From assembly GCA_023396255.1 (NCBI GenBank), contig JAEWWU010000019.1:131229-195228 (forward strand): a stretch of DNA of 64,000 nucleotides, in the 5' to 3' direction. Below, in pieces: positions 44,776 to 54,213 of the stretch. The position numbers and the translations under genes were made by a program. The notes beneath the pieces are model-generated. The model did not search any database. It was not told where the DNA came from and saw only the letters and a list, made by a program, of their open reading frames with translations. The stretch is from Bacteroidota bacterium. GTDB lineage: Bacteria; Bacteroidota; Bacteroidia; Bacteroidales; Porphyromonadaceae. The number at the start of each line of letters is the position of its first letter. Position 1 is the first letter of the stretch.

Positions 44776-47520
44776 ATGAAACGATATAACACTCTCCACC
44801 ACGCTATTTTTGCGGCTTGTTGTACCCTTCTGGTTTGGACCTCCACAAACACACTTAGGGCGAACGAGTCCTGTCGCCTGCCTCAAACCGATACAGTAAA
44901 AATAGTTACAGCCCCGGTTGTGGACTACACGCGCCCCATCTACAAAGAGATTGCCGGCATAGAGATAACGGGAGCGCAAGGCATAGATCAAACCTTACTC
45001 CTCAACATCGCTGGCTTATCAATAGGAGAGCTTGTGGAGGTTCCCGGAGCCGTTTTTAGCGATGCCGTGAGGCGCTTTATGCGCAACGGATATTTTGCCA
45101 ACGCTCAAATTTATGCTACCAAATATGAAGGCAACAAAGTTTGGATCAGAATACATCTGACCCAACATCCGCGGATCTCTCAGGTAACCATAACCGGAGC
45201 TAAGAAGTCGGAGAAAGAAGACATAGAGAAAAATATGGCTCCCCGACAGGGAACCCAATTAACCCCAAACATAGAAGACCGTACCAAACAACTTATAACG
45301 AAGTACTACAATCAAAAGGGATACAGTGAAATGAGTGTTGAGATAAAAAGTGAACCGGATATTACCAAAGAAAACTTTGTCAATGTACACATATCTATTG
45401 ACCGAAAAGACAAAACCAAAATTGCCAACATCACCTTTGAGGGAAACAACAATTTAAGCGCAGCCACCCTAAAAGCTGCAATGAAGAAAACCAACGAGGT
45501 GTTTCGTCTCAGTGGAGATCGTTGGCTAACTTCCATCAAGGAGCTCTTTAGTACGAAGAAATTTGTCCAAGAGCTTTATGAAGAGGACCTCAACAACCTT
45601 ATCTCGGCATACCACAACCACGGTTACAGAGATGCCGAAATTGTCTCGTCTTCAATCTCTCAAGATCCCGAAAATGCCAATCGCATCAACATACATATCA
45701 AGGTAAACGAAGGAACTTGCTATCGAATCAAAAACATCAGAATTGTTGGAAACACCAAATATCCGTCCGATCTGCTGCAGCACGTGCTCAATGTGCGCCC
45801 TGGAGATGTATACGATCAGGGAAAACTCAACGATCGTCTCTTCGTGGACGAAGATGCGGTAGCCAACTTGTATTATAACAATGGTTATCTGTTCGCAGGA
45901 ATAGACCCGGTGGAGACGGCCGTAACGGGGGATTCAGTGTCTTTGGACTTACGGATCACCGAAGGACCTCAAGCTACAATAGACAAAGTGATTATCAATG
46001 GAAACACTCAACTCTATGAAGAAGTAATTCGACGTGAATTGCACACCAAACCGGGCAAACTATTCAGCCGAGAAGATTTGATGAACTCTTGGATGGCTCT
46101 CAATCAATTGGGGCACTTCGATCCTGAAAAGTCCACTCCCACCCCTATTCCCAATCAACAAAGTGGCACTGTGGATATCGAATACAACCTAACTCCTCGG
46201 AATAATGACAAGTTCGAAGCCTCCATAGGATTTAGTCAAGCCGGTTTTATAGGGCGAGTTGGAATTAACCTAACAAATTTCTCTATCAGTAATCTCTTCA
46301 ATCCCAATGGCAAGCGGTCTTTCTTGCCACAAGGAGAGGGGCAACAACTCTCTATCAGTGCGATGAGCAACGGTAGATATTATCAGCAGTATAACATCCA
46401 ATTCTCTGATCCGTGGTTCGGGGGAAAGCGTCCCAACTATTTTTCCGTTAGTGCTTTCTATTCTATGCAAACTGCATTGGATACACGCTACTACAACAAC
46501 CAGATAGGTTCCTACGCCGGGTACGGGTATGGCTATGGGTATGACAGATACGGCTACGGAGGATATGGTCGATACGGATACAACAATGGATACGGAGGAT
46601 ACGGTTATGGCGGTCAAGACTTGATGGAGAAATCTTACAACCCCAACCAATCGCTACACATTGCCGGCACCTCAGTCGGCTTTGGGAAACGTCTCAATTG
46701 GCCGGACAATTGGTTTATGTTCTACACCTCACTCAACTACACCTTTTACTACCTCAGAGATTGGGTTTATGATACTTTTGAGGGATTTCACAACGGGATG
46801 GCCAACGACATAAACCTCAACTTGCGACTCTCCCGTAACTCAATCGACAATCCCGTATTTACGCGTAGAGGTTCCGACTTCTCATTATCGGTAACAGCCA
46901 CGCTACCTTACTCTCTTTGGGATGGAGTTAATTATGCAGACCCCAATCTAAATGCAGCTCGTCGCAACAGATTTGTAGAATACCACAAATGGAGGTTTAG
47001 TGGCAAAGTATTTTCGCCTTTGCTCAACCCTGCGACCGTCAAATATACACCCGTCTTTATGAATAGATTTGATATGGGATTCATTGGCTCTTATAACAGT
47101 AATAAACGCACTCCTTTTGGGAATTATTATATGGGCGGTGATGGTATGAGTGGATATGTAGGCGGATATATGAGCGAAACAATCCCCTTGCGCGGATACC
47201 GTAGCGGTTCTATTGCTGGGAACAACTACAATTATGCTTATGCCTTCTTGCGCTTGGTTTCGGAGTTGCGCATCCCCGTTTTATTTCAGTCTCAATACAA
47301 TGCGTGGATACTTCTTTTTGCTGAAGCCGGCAATGCGTGGCGCAATGTCGAAGACTTCAATGCTTTTAATCTGAAACGGTCAGCAGGAGTCGGCTTTCGC
47401 ATCACCCTTCCCTATCTGGGTCTCTTGGGGTTGGATTGGGGATATGGCTTTGATAAGCCAGATGGCTCTTCTTCTCGAGGGGGAAGCAATATCAGTTTCG
47501 TCTTAGGACAAGAGTTTTAA
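44776..47520 (+). CDS. bamA: Outer-membrane protein assembly factor BamA
   Basis: I start at the ATG at 44776, giving a proper signal peptide (MKRYNTLHHAIF to TLRANE); a longer in-frame start at 44653 lies inside uppS. The roughly 914-residue protein has five POTRA domains (for example RISQVTITGAKKSEK, YRIKNIRIVGNTKYP, ATIDKVIINGNTQLYEEVI) and a C-terminal 16-strand barrel with the RGYRSGS motif near LPLRGY and a final strand ending LGQEF, the aromatic C-terminal signal. BamA folds outer-membrane proteins. A striking Gly/Tyr-rich segment at about 580-613 (GYGYGYGYDRYGYGGYGRYG and more) sits in the barrel as a probable surface loop. Position upstream of skp genes is conserved. Confidence 0.95.
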   Translation: MKRYNTLHHAIFAACCTLLVWTSTNTLRANESCRLPQTDTVKIVTAPVVDYTRPIYKEIAGIEITGAQGIDQTLLLNIAGLSIGELVEVPGAVFSDAVRRFMRNGYFANAQIYATKYEGNKVWIRIHLTQHPRISQVTITGAKKSEKEDIEKNMAPRQGTQLTPNIEDRTKQLITKYYNQKGYSEMSVEIKSEPDITKENFVNVHISIDRKDKTKIANITFEGNNNLSAATLKAAMKKTNEVFRLSGDRWLTSIKELFSTKKFVQELYEEDLNNLISAYHNHGYRDAEIVSSSISQDPENANRINIHIKVNEGTCYRIKNIRIVGNTKYPSDLLQHVLNVRPGDVYDQGKLNDRLFVDEDAVANLYYNNGYLFAGIDPVETAVTGDSVSLDLRITEGPQATIDKVIINGNTQLYEEVIRRELHTKPGKLFSREDLMNSWMALNQLGHFDPEKSTPTPIPNQQSGTVDIEYNLTPRNNDKFEASIGFSQAGFIGRVGINLTNFSISNLFNPNGKRSFLPQGEGQQLSISAMSNGRYYQQYNIQFSDPWFGGKRPNYFSVSAFYSMQTALDTRYYNNQIGSYAGYGYGYGYDRYGYGGYGRYGYNNGYGGYGYGGQDLMEKSYNPNQSLHIAGTSVGFGKRLNWPDNWFMFYTSLNYTFYYLRDWVYDTFEGFHNGMANDINLNLRLSRNSIDNPVFTRRGSDFSLSVTATLPYSLWDGVNYADPNLNAARRNRFVEYHKWRFSGKVFSPLLNPATVKYTPVFMNRFDMGFIGSYNSNKRTPFGNYYMGGDGMSGYVGGYMSETIPLRGYRSGSIAGNNYNYAYAFLRLVSELRIPVLFQSQYNAWILLFAEAGNAWRNVEDFNAFNLKRSAGVGFRITLPYLGLLGLDWGYGFDKPDGSSSRGGSNISFVLGQEF

Positions 47521-47571
47521 CTACACTCCAATTGATTACAAATAAAAAGTACCACCTCCAAGCAATTTGAC

Positions 47572-47579
47572 TACCTTTG
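47572..47579 (+). promoter_or_regulatory. Internal -7 promoter box upstream of the skp genes
   Basis: TACCTTTG matches TAnnTTTG about 50 bases before the ATG at 47630, in the 109-base gap after bamA. It could give the Skp genes an extra promoter. Confidence 0.5.
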
Positions 47580-47629
47580 AGCATAGTGATTTAGTAAACC
47601 GAAAAGAAAACTATTAAAAGAAATTGGTT

Positions 47630-48142
47630 ATGAAAAGATTTTTGTGCGTCGTGGCTCTTTCTATTGCAACTACCTTCGGTGTTTGTGCCCAAAAGTTTGC
47701 ATTGGTTGATATGCAGTACATTCTCAAAAACATACCGGACTACGAGATGATGAATGAACAATTAGAAACCATCTCAAAAAAGTATCAACAAGAGATCTCC
47801 AAATTGGAAAACTCGGCAGAAGCTAAGTACAAGAAGTACCAAAGTGACTTGGTGTTCCTCTCCGTTGAGCAAAAGAAACAGCGAGAAGAGGAAATTGTAA
47901 AGATAGAGCAGCAGGCATCCGAACTCCAAAGCAAGTACTTTGGACCAGATGGTGAACTATTCAAAAAAAGAACCGATATGATGAAGCCCATTCAAGATGA
48001 AATTTGGGAAACGATCAAGCAAATTGCCAAGGAGAATAACTTTCAATTGGTTCTTGATAGAGGCACTTCGGGTATCATTTTTGCAAATCCATCCATAGAT
48101 ATCAGTGATCTTGTTTTGAGTAAGATGGGTTTTGCCAAATAA
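47630..48142 (+). CDS. OmpH/Skp family periplasmic chaperone, first copy
   Basis: The ATG at 47630 is used; the in-frame codon two residues earlier is TTG. The 170-residue product has a signal peptide (MKRFLCVVA to VCAQ), FALVDMQYILKNIPDYEM at the mature N-terminus, a long coiled-coil region of about 90 residues rich in Lys, Glu and Gln, and a closing strand (VLDRGTSGIIFANPSIDIS). This is the Skp fold: a trimeric jellyfish that holds unfolded outer-membrane proteins in the periplasm. It sits after bamA and before a second copy, a normal Bacteroidota arrangement. Confidence 0.92.
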   Translation: MKRFLCVVALSIATTFGVCAQKFALVDMQYILKNIPDYEMMNEQLETISKKYQQEISKLENSAEAKYKKYQSDLVFLSVEQKKQREEEIVKIEQQASELQSKYFGPDGELFKKRTDMMKPIQDEIWETIKQIAKENNFQLVLDRGTSGIIFANPSIDISDLVLSKMGFAK

Positions 48143-48201
48143 TCTGACGCAAAAGAGTTTCTTAGTTTTGATTTAACAACCTAATAATTTTATAACAACG
48201 A

Positions 48202-48702
48202 ATGAAAAGAATTGCATTATTCCTCCTCGTAGGGCTTTTGTTGCCATTGGCTGCATTCGCTCAACAAAAAATCGGTATCGTAAACACTCAAGAAATTATT
48301 GCTTCTATGCCCGATGTAAAAACGGCTGAAGGTAGAATACAAGAGTTGGATAAGAAATACTCTGCCGAATTGCAAACTATGCAAGATGAATACCAGCGCA
48401 AGGCAGAAGCCTATATTAAGGAACAACCCAAATTGTCTGAGGCTATTAGCAAAAGCCGCCAACAAGAATTGGTCGATTTGCAAAACCGTATTCAACAATC
48501 TGCTCAAGCTATGCAGCAAGATATGGAACGCCAACAACAAACTCTTATGGCTCCAATCCAACAAAAGGTTTTAGACGCTATAAAAAAAGTGGGAGATGAG
48601 AATGGATTTGCCTACATCTGCGAAAGTGGCGTTATGCTCTATACCGGATCCTCGGCACAAAATATTACTGCCCAGGTAAAAGCTAAATTGGGATTGAAGT
48701 AA
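48202..48702 (+). CDS. OmpH/Skp family periplasmic chaperone, second copy
   Basis: The 166-residue protein has a signal peptide (MKRIALFLLVGLLL to AAFAQ), then KIGIVNTQEIIASMPDVKTA, a Gln-rich coiled coil at about 50-125, and ENGFAYICESGVMLYTG near the C-terminus. It matches Skp/OmpH with the same layout as the preceding gene but is more Gln-rich in the tentacle region, so the two copies have diverged. It lies 59 bases after the first copy and is followed by a terminator at 48734. Function: periplasmic holding of outer-membrane protein clients. Confidence 0.92.
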   Translation: MKRIALFLLVGLLLPLAAFAQQKIGIVNTQEIIASMPDVKTAEGRIQELDKKYSAELQTMQDEYQRKAEAYIKEQPKLSEAISKSRQQELVDLQNRIQQSAQAMQQDMERQQQTLMAPIQQKVLDAIKKVGDENGFAYICESGVMLYTGSSAQNITAQVKAKLGLK

Positions 48703-48733
48703 CTTCCGATTCTGTTATCTACCGCCCTAATAC

Positions 48734-48768
48734 CCCTATGCTTTACAGAAAAGAGCATAGGGTTTTTT
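48734..48768 (+). terminator. Terminator of the bamA-skp operon
   Basis: CCCTATGCT (48734-48742) and AGCATAGGG (48754-48762) pair perfectly and are followed by six T. Confidence 0.88.
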
Positions 48769-49177
48769 ATTATCTCCTAATTCTGCGTTCGTTTACACCC
48801 TAACAGATAGCATTCTGCTGATAAATTGTCAGGGATCAAAGACAAATATTATACAAACCTTGATTTGACAAATACACAGCTCTTAGCAGAAAAGGATGGA
48901 GAAATCCCCTCAAAATAAGACCTCCATCACACAGAATGTAATAAATGGCAACCACCACTTCGGATCTGCAACCGATCTATTCAGAACTATTTTCTTACTG
49001 TTTGTTCATTGCCTCTTACTTCATCTCTATGCATTTCTTTACTTGGTCTAATCTATTGTCTTTATCCAACAGAAATCTTCTACCTTATAAGCAAAGGAAA
49101 GACTTCCTAAATCACCCACAATTTAAACTGCGAGAGAAATTTCTTTTACTCCTTGAATGTATATTGAGAAAAAATAT

Positions 49178-49185
49178 TACCTTTG
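49178..49185 (+). promoter_or_regulatory. -7 promoter box of tRNA-Pro
   Basis: TACCTTTGC matches TAnnTTTGY; CCTTG about 22 bases upstream is a possible -33 element. The tRNA starts 74 bases downstream. Confidence 0.55.
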
Positions 49186-49258
49186 CAACGATTTCAGATG
49201 GAAGTAACTTCTTTCTTCCTTAGAATTGAGGATGAGATGATTCTCCTGTACTAATTTT

Positions 49259-49333
49259 CGGGGTGTAGCGCAGTCCGGTTAGCGCACCTGCTTTGGGAGC
49301 AGGGGGTCCCAGGTTCGAATCCTGGTACCCCGA
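49259..49333 (+). tRNA. tRNA-Pro (anticodon TGG)
   Basis: Acceptor CGGGGTG/TACCCCG, anticodon stem CCTGC/GCAGG with loop TTTGGGA (anticodon TGG), and T-arm CCAGG-TTCGAAT-CCTGG. The discriminator base is A. Confidence 0.95.
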
Positions 49334-49341
49334 CGAGGAGA

Positions 49342-49378
49342 GGCTAAGTACTTAATAAACAGTGCTTAGCCTTTTTTT
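49342..49378 (+). terminator. Terminator of tRNA-Pro
   Basis: GGCTAAGTACT and AGTGCTTAGCC form an 11-bp stem with one mismatch, followed by seven T. Confidence 0.88.
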
Positions 49379-49980
49379 ATGGGACAAAATCGAGACATTT
49401 TCTGAGAAAATCGGACAAGCCTTATACCCCTTCGATATAAAAATTCCATACAAATATTTTCACTTCCCCTCCACCGACAATTTCTCTTTGGGAACAGCTT
49501 CTTTTCCTCAATAACATTTCCTTCTATTCTCCTCCAAAACACTTATCTCTCTTATAAAAGACGGTCTAAAAAACAAGGGAGTAGCTAAAAGAAAAAGATA
49601 ACCTTTCCTCTTAATACCCTCTTTCTCCTACCCCAATAAAAAATGACAGTAGGAGGAGTCTTTAGATATTGAATAGATAACAATCTATCTCCTCAGAAAA
49701 AAGGACTCTTGTTTTGTTGTCACAAAGGCACTAGTTTTAGGGTAGAAATATTTATATCTCCTTGAATTTCTCTTCGAGGATCCTGCAGTATAAGCATAAC
49801 CGTATAGAGATATTGTCAAGCATTGTGTTTATACCTAATTTTGCGTCATCAAGAATAAACAGATTATGCAGGTTACGAGAACACCACCCTACGGTAAAAA
49901 GAATTACAGAGGAATACGACTTGCATAGAAAACATCCAAGATGGTGTGCCAAGAAATTTAATTACTAACCAGGTTATTGT
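49379..49980. other. Intergenic region upstream of the beta-barrel receptor gene
   Basis: Six hundred AT-rich bases. A promoter is predicted at 49812-49843. No gene is supported. Confidence 0.5.
49812..49843 (+). promoter_or_regulatory. Promoter of the beta-barrel receptor gene
   Basis: ATTG (49812-49815), a 20-base spacer and TAATTTTG (49836-49843) fit the consensus. The leader to 49981 is about 130 bases. Confidence 0.5.
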
Positions 49981-52281
49981 ATGAATAGAAAATTCTATCT
50001 ACTCCTATCCTTGCTCTTTTCTATAGGATCCTTGTTGGCTCAATCTGTAGTTGAGATACGAGGAAGCATCACCGATAAAGCGGGGGACCCTTTGGTTGGG
50101 GCTGTCGTCTATTTTAGGAATGTGGCAGATAGTCTTGCCACATTCCCCACAGTCACAGACAGTAATGGATGCTTTAAGCAACTTTTGGTTCCATCTCGGT
50201 ATTTTTATTCGATCTCTTATTTGGGAGAAGAATACAAACCAAACCCAAATCTTCTGACTGTAAAAGGACGATCCATCGACATTGGAAATGTCATAGTCCC
50301 TGTGAAAGATGTGCAATTAGAGGAAGTCGAGATAAAGGGGATTCGTCCGTTCGTCTCATACAAGGGGGCAAATCCGGTATATAACTTAAGTGCCCATCCG
50401 AGTATTCAGGGGAGCAACTTATTGGATGGCATCAAGTATTTACCAGGCATTTATCAGAAAGATGGTGTGGGATTGAGTGCTTATGGTATTTACGATGTGA
50501 CTATTGCGCTGAATGGTCGTGTGCTATTGCTCCCTAAAGAAGAGGTCTTGTCCTATCTCACCACATACAGTGCAAGCGATGTAGAGAGCGTAGAGGTAAT
50601 ACGCAATCCGGGGCCTGAGTATGGTAATAACTTGGATGTGGTACTTAACATCGTAACTAAAAAGAAATCTTGGCAAGACGAATTAAACATTTTCTCCTCT
50701 TCTGATATTACTTCCCAGAGAGGAAATCTTTTCTCTGAAGCATTAAGAGGTCGATTTAATATAAACCGGGGAATTTCTCGCAACTATATTTCAGCTTCTA
50801 TATCTAATACCAATCGAAAGGAAACCTTAGAGACATCCTTTGGTATCGATACCACAATGATTACTCCTCGTAGACTTTATGGTGTCGAGGCTGGTTCGGA
50901 TCTTCAATTGTCCAAGAGTTCTCTATTAGGAGGTCGGATCGGCTTTTCTAAGCTCACAGAGGCTTTGAGAAACAATCATACGTCGCAGGTAAATCTTGAT
51001 AGAAATGTAATGACAGGGACTCTCTACCATCACTTTAATAGGGATAGTTGGGCTTGGGATATCAATGGAGATCTGCTATTTAGCAAGAATAGTGTCTTGT
51101 ATCAATCACTACAGGAGACCATCACCTCAGAGCATAATAACAAGGCTCAATCTTATCGTATCACATCAAACTTTTTTTATCGATTCTCTCCTTCCTTTAA
51201 GATGCAGACAGGGGTTATCAGCAGTCATACCTTCCTCAATGACAGGTCGCAAGACGGAGAGCTTGACTTGAGATATAGAGAGCAGCAGAACTCCATCTAT
51301 ACCACATTCTACTATCAGAATAAGGACTTAAATGGACGAATTGGCGTGCAGCTCAATAACGACATAAGAACCTTATCTGGAATTTCGTCTCAAAACAATG
51401 GACAGAGATGGAGCTGGTGGAACTGGCAACCCTACTTTGGTGTAGATTATAGTATAGCTCAGCATCATTTACTCTCGTTAGTCCTGTCGTCGTATTACAA
51501 TAGACCGCAGTTTAGAGATCTACTCCCATACACCTCTGGCTCATCGGGCTTCTTGAAGAGAAAAGGTAATCCCAATCTGAAGAACAGCCTTAGATACAAT
51601 CTCTCGCTTACCTACTCTTTTATGAGGGCTGCAAGTTTGGAGTTCAGTTACTCCGACGAACGATTTCCCATTGTAGAGATGGTCAGCCAGCAAGGAGATA
51701 GCTACTATATATCTCGTAATAATTTGGATAGAAGCCGTTATTTCAGAGTTGTTGCAGGATTGCCGATACCTGTTATCAATAATCAAGGTATTGGGATAAA
51801 TTGGCTCATCTCTACCTATTTTGCCTTTCACCGACAGTTTGACAGTGGCATTGTCAACGGTAGTCATATAAATAGGGCGTTCAATGCCTATTATCTAATG
51901 CATAGTCAGAGCCTAAGTCTCCCCCGAAGTTGGAACATCTTGGCACAAGTTACCTACTACAGTCCCCTATTTATGGGAGTATATCAGACTACAAAACCGC
52001 AATGGTGGATTGATCTGACTGTGAGTAAACGGATCGCCAATTGGAAGTTTTCTCTCTCCGGGCGCGACCTACTCAATAGCAATATAGCAGAGGGGCAAGT
52101 CGTAGGGCTACCGATGGAAATGCACTTCAAGAAGAATTGGCACCAGCCATCTATAACACTTTCTATCTCTCTATTTATAGGAAATGATAAGCTGAAAGGT
52201 ATCAGACGGGTGAGTACATCAGATAGCTCCGACAGGATCGTCTCAACAGCTGATGAAAGCATCTCTTTGCAGAAAAGATAA
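49981..52281 (+). CDS. TonB-dependent-receptor-like outer-membrane beta-barrel protein
   Basis: The 766-residue protein has a signal peptide (MNRKFYLLLSL to LLAQ), a carboxypeptidase-like regulatory domain at about 22-110 (IRGSITDKAGDPLVGAVVYF), a plug-like domain at about 115-230 (LDGIKYLPGIYQKDG, VESVEVIRNPGPEYG, LNIVTKKK), and a long barrel region to the end. It belongs to the outer-membrane beta-barrel family of TonB-receptor relatives without a clear TonB box; the ligand is unknown. It stands alone between tRNA-Pro and a decayed helix-turn-helix gene, and its neighbourhood suggests an accessory insertion. The C-terminus (SDSSDRIVSTADESISLQKR) lacks the usual final aromatic strand residue, which is unusual for a barrel. 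Confidence 0.8.
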   Translation: MNRKFYLLLSLLFSIGSLLAQSVVEIRGSITDKAGDPLVGAVVYFRNVADSLATFPTVTDSNGCFKQLLVPSRYFYSISYLGEEYKPNPNLLTVKGRSIDIGNVIVPVKDVQLEEVEIKGIRPFVSYKGANPVYNLSAHPSIQGSNLLDGIKYLPGIYQKDGVGLSAYGIYDVTIALNGRVLLLPKEEVLSYLTTYSASDVESVEVIRNPGPEYGNNLDVVLNIVTKKKSWQDELNIFSSSDITSQRGNLFSEALRGRFNINRGISRNYISASISNTNRKETLETSFGIDTTMITPRRLYGVEAGSDLQLSKSSLLGGRIGFSKLTEALRNNHTSQVNLDRNVMTGTLYHHFNRDSWAWDINGDLLFSKNSVLYQSLQETITSEHNNKAQSYRITSNFFYRFSPSFKMQTGVISSHTFLNDRSQDGELDLRYREQQNSIYTTFYYQNKDLNGRIGVQLNNDIRTLSGISSQNNGQRWSWWNWQPYFGVDYSIAQHHLLSLVLSSYYNRPQFRDLLPYTSGSSGFLKRKGNPNLKNSLRYNLSLTYSFMRAASLEFSYSDERFPIVEMVSQQGDSYYISRNNLDRSRYFRVVAGLPIPVINNQGIGINWLISTYFAFHRQFDSGIVNGSHINRAFNAYYLMHSQSLSLPRSWNILAQVTYYSPLFMGVYQTTKPQWWIDLTVSKRIANWKFSLSGRDLLNSNIAEGQVVGLPMEMHFKKNWHQPSITLSISLFIGNDKLKGIRRVSTSDSSDRIVSTADESISLQKR

Positions 52282-52346
52282 AGAGCCAATTTCAGTCGCT
52301 CATCCCGAAATAATCCTCCGTTAGTTTTATCGCTTTCCGTTGCAAT

Positions 52347-52560
52347 TTAGTGATAGCTTCGGAGCTGGATTATATCGTTCTGTTTGAAACTTCTTACGAA
52401 AATTGGGTATTCCAAGTTCATTGTCATCCTCCTCTTTGTCAAAAGGGAGGGATAACTTCTTAGTGTTTGCAAAGTACCGATGCTGAGCCTACGGCACACG
52501 GCTTCGTTGTCAAGCCCACACCTCTGCTTCGGGAGGATTTCCATAAGTTGCTCTGTATAC
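52347..52560 (-). pseudogene. Frameshifted remnant of a mobile-element helix-turn-helix protein
   Basis: The minus strand encodes LMEILPKQRCGLDNEAVCRR followed by LSIGTLQTLRS, which resembles the excisionase/AlpA-like helix-turn-helix proteins of Bacteroidota mobile elements (typical pattern LDNxxVCxxLxIxxRTLQTLR). After LQTLR the expected LPF motif is found in another frame (KKLSLPFDKEEDD), which then reads to a stop, so a frameshift has broken the gene. The upstream part is also truncated. The identification rests on recall of the motif, not a search. Confidence 0.45.
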
Positions 52561-52649
52561 CTGCTACCCTCTATTTATCAAGCGTTTATTCTGTCTTCTT
52601 TTGCCATTAACTCCCATATTTCTTGACAAAATCACTCTGAATGGGGGTT

Positions 52650-52748
52650 CAATTAGTTCCCTACAAATCCCCCATTTGCAGGGAACTAATTCTCAATAAT
52701 TCCCTACTAATTTTTATTCCGTCCAAGCAAAATATTTTTTTGTCCAAG
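52650..52748 (-). repeat. Palindromic intergenic repeat, copy E (most complete)
   Basis: On the plus strand AATTAGTTCCCTACAAAT, CCCCC, ATTTGCAGGGAACTAATT form an 18-bp hairpin with one mismatch, followed by AATTCCCTACTAATTTTTAT and TCCGTCCAAGC. It lies between convergent genes. Confidence 0.8.
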
Positions 52749-52991
52749 CTAATCTCATCCACCCCCAATCTCTTTCAATACAGCCCCGTCAAAGCCGTCA
52801 ATACCACGTAATAAAGTCAACAATTCTTCTCCCGACTCCTCCCAATTGAAGCCTTTGTTTCGAGTATCTTCGGAGATAATCAGCCTCCAAACAAATCACA
52901 CCTATCCGATAACCACACAAAAAGCCCCTTCCATTCGGGATATCCAACCCAAACGAAGAGGCTTTCTTTCTTGAAAACCGGTAAGAGAAAA

Positions 52992-54191
52992 TTACATCAA
53001 AACCTTATAAGCAACTCCTCCGACAGATACAATACATACCTCCCCTTGAGGGTAATGTGACAAAACGGTACTGCTGCTCTCAATGACTCCTTGGGAGAGT
53101 AACGTTCCGGTCACATCGTAAACAGAGTATTGGGAGCCGACTAAATCTTCCGACGCTGATAGAGATAAACTTCCATCCCAAATCCTAAACTTGCACGAAT
53201 GGGAATGCGGAAGAACAGGTTTCACCCCCACATTCTTATTCTCTTCATACTCAAAGTCAAACAATTTTTCCGGCTCACTATCGGCCCCATTGGATGATTT
53301 TAATGTTTTTATCTGATGTGCAAGCCCCTCATAAGGAATCTTACACACGAAGAACAAACTCTCCAACTCTCCTCCAACGGCAGCAAAAAAATCTACAAAC
53401 TGAGGAGGATAGTACGTATCTTTTCCACTCTTTTCATTATCAAACTCAAAGAAATTGAAAAAGTCTCCATTCCCCGCCTTTAATAGATTTCCATTATTCT
53501 CATACTTGTACTCAGAGTCCACTACTCTTGTCTCTTTGTCCGTGTTATCGACCAAATGGCTCTTCAAAATTCGCCCTTCTACATCATAGGAAATATCATA
53601 ATCACGTACAACATACCCATCAAAAAGCTTTGTTTGAATCTTGATAGGTTTATTCTTGCCGTTATAAGAGAAATCTATATGGGTAATATCCATAGTTCCC
53701 GTATATAGGTTTCTATTCTGATTCATAATGCTAGAGGGTAAAGTAGCCGCATCAGAAGCATACTTGTAGGTTTGCTTTCTCAACTCTGCGTATTCTTCAT
53801 TTTCCGGCACCCAAACGCTACACAGAGACTCAACCAAGCGACCTTTCTCATCATACGTATATACCGTTTTCTGTTCCTTTACCTCGTATTGAGCCCCTCT
53901 CTCCGAATTAACCTCAACCAGTTGGTGCTTGCCATTATAAACAAAGTTGGTCCGGGCATTATCAGCCTCATAAGAAGTGGTTATCTCTTCCCGAATCACA
54001 TACCCCGCATCATCATAGGTATATGTGTACCGAGCTTCGGTATCCGAGCGTTGCTCTACAATAGTTTTGAGCCTGTACTTGTAACTTTGAGAACAAAAAG
54101 CTCCAGGACATCCGCTAATTGCCGGCAACTGCGCGGATAAACTCAGTAGAGAGCAAAGAAAAATAATAGAGATGTAAGAGATTTTTTTCAT
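52992..54191 (-). CDS. YD-repeat-like T9SS protein downstream of hmuY
   Basis: I use the ATG at 54191, which gives a signal peptide (MKKISYISIIFLCS to LSAQ). The roughly 399-residue protein contains tandem strands of the type YTYDDAGYVIREE, TVYTYDEKGRLVES and YDISYDVEGRILKSH, reminiscent of RHS/YD-type repeats, and ends in a T9SS sorting domain (SLSASEDLVGSQYSVYDVTG, then GGVAYKVLM). Only 22 bases separate it from hmuY, so it is probably co-transcribed with it. Its placement suggests a surface protein expressed under the same conditions as HmuY; a role in heme or hemoprotein capture is possible but unsupported by motifs. Confidence 0.7.
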   Translation of the reverse strand: MKKISYISIIFLCSLLSLSAQLPAISGCPGAFCSQSYKYRLKTIVEQRSDTEARYTYTYDDAGYVIREEITTSYEADNARTNFVYNGKHQLVEVNSERGAQYEVKEQKTVYTYDEKGRLVESLCSVWVPENEEYAELRKQTYKYASDAATLPSSIMNQNRNLYTGTMDITHIDFSYNGKNKPIKIQTKLFDGYVVRDYDISYDVEGRILKSHLVDNTDKETRVVDSEYKYENNGNLLKAGNGDFFNFFEFDNEKSGKDTYYPPQFVDFFAAVGGELESLFFVCKIPYEGLAHQIKTLKSSNGADSEPEKLFDFEYEENKNVGVKPVLPHSHSCKFRIWDGSLSLSASEDLVGSQYSVYDVTGTLLSQGVIESSSTVLSHYPQGEVCIVSVGGVAYKVLM

Positions 54192-54213
54192 AACAAGTGT
54201 ATTCTTCTGCAAA

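Larger units (their letters stand above)
48703..49258. other. Intergenic region before tRNA-Pro
   Basis: Contains the skp terminator and the tRNA promoter box. A 92-codon frame at 48945-49223 overlaps that promoter and has no protein-like features, so I do not call a gene. Confidence 0.5.
52282..52991. other. Intergenic region with pseudogene remnant and repeat copy E
   Basis: Seven hundred bases between convergent genes. They hold a decayed helix-turn-helix gene (52347-52560) and the best-preserved palindromic repeat (52650-52748). Nothing else is recognised. Confidence 0.5.

Noticed and set aside
48945..49223. 92-codon frame before tRNA-Pro
   Set aside because: It spans the tRNA promoter box, has Ser/Leu/Phe-rich AT-driven composition and no recognisable start context.
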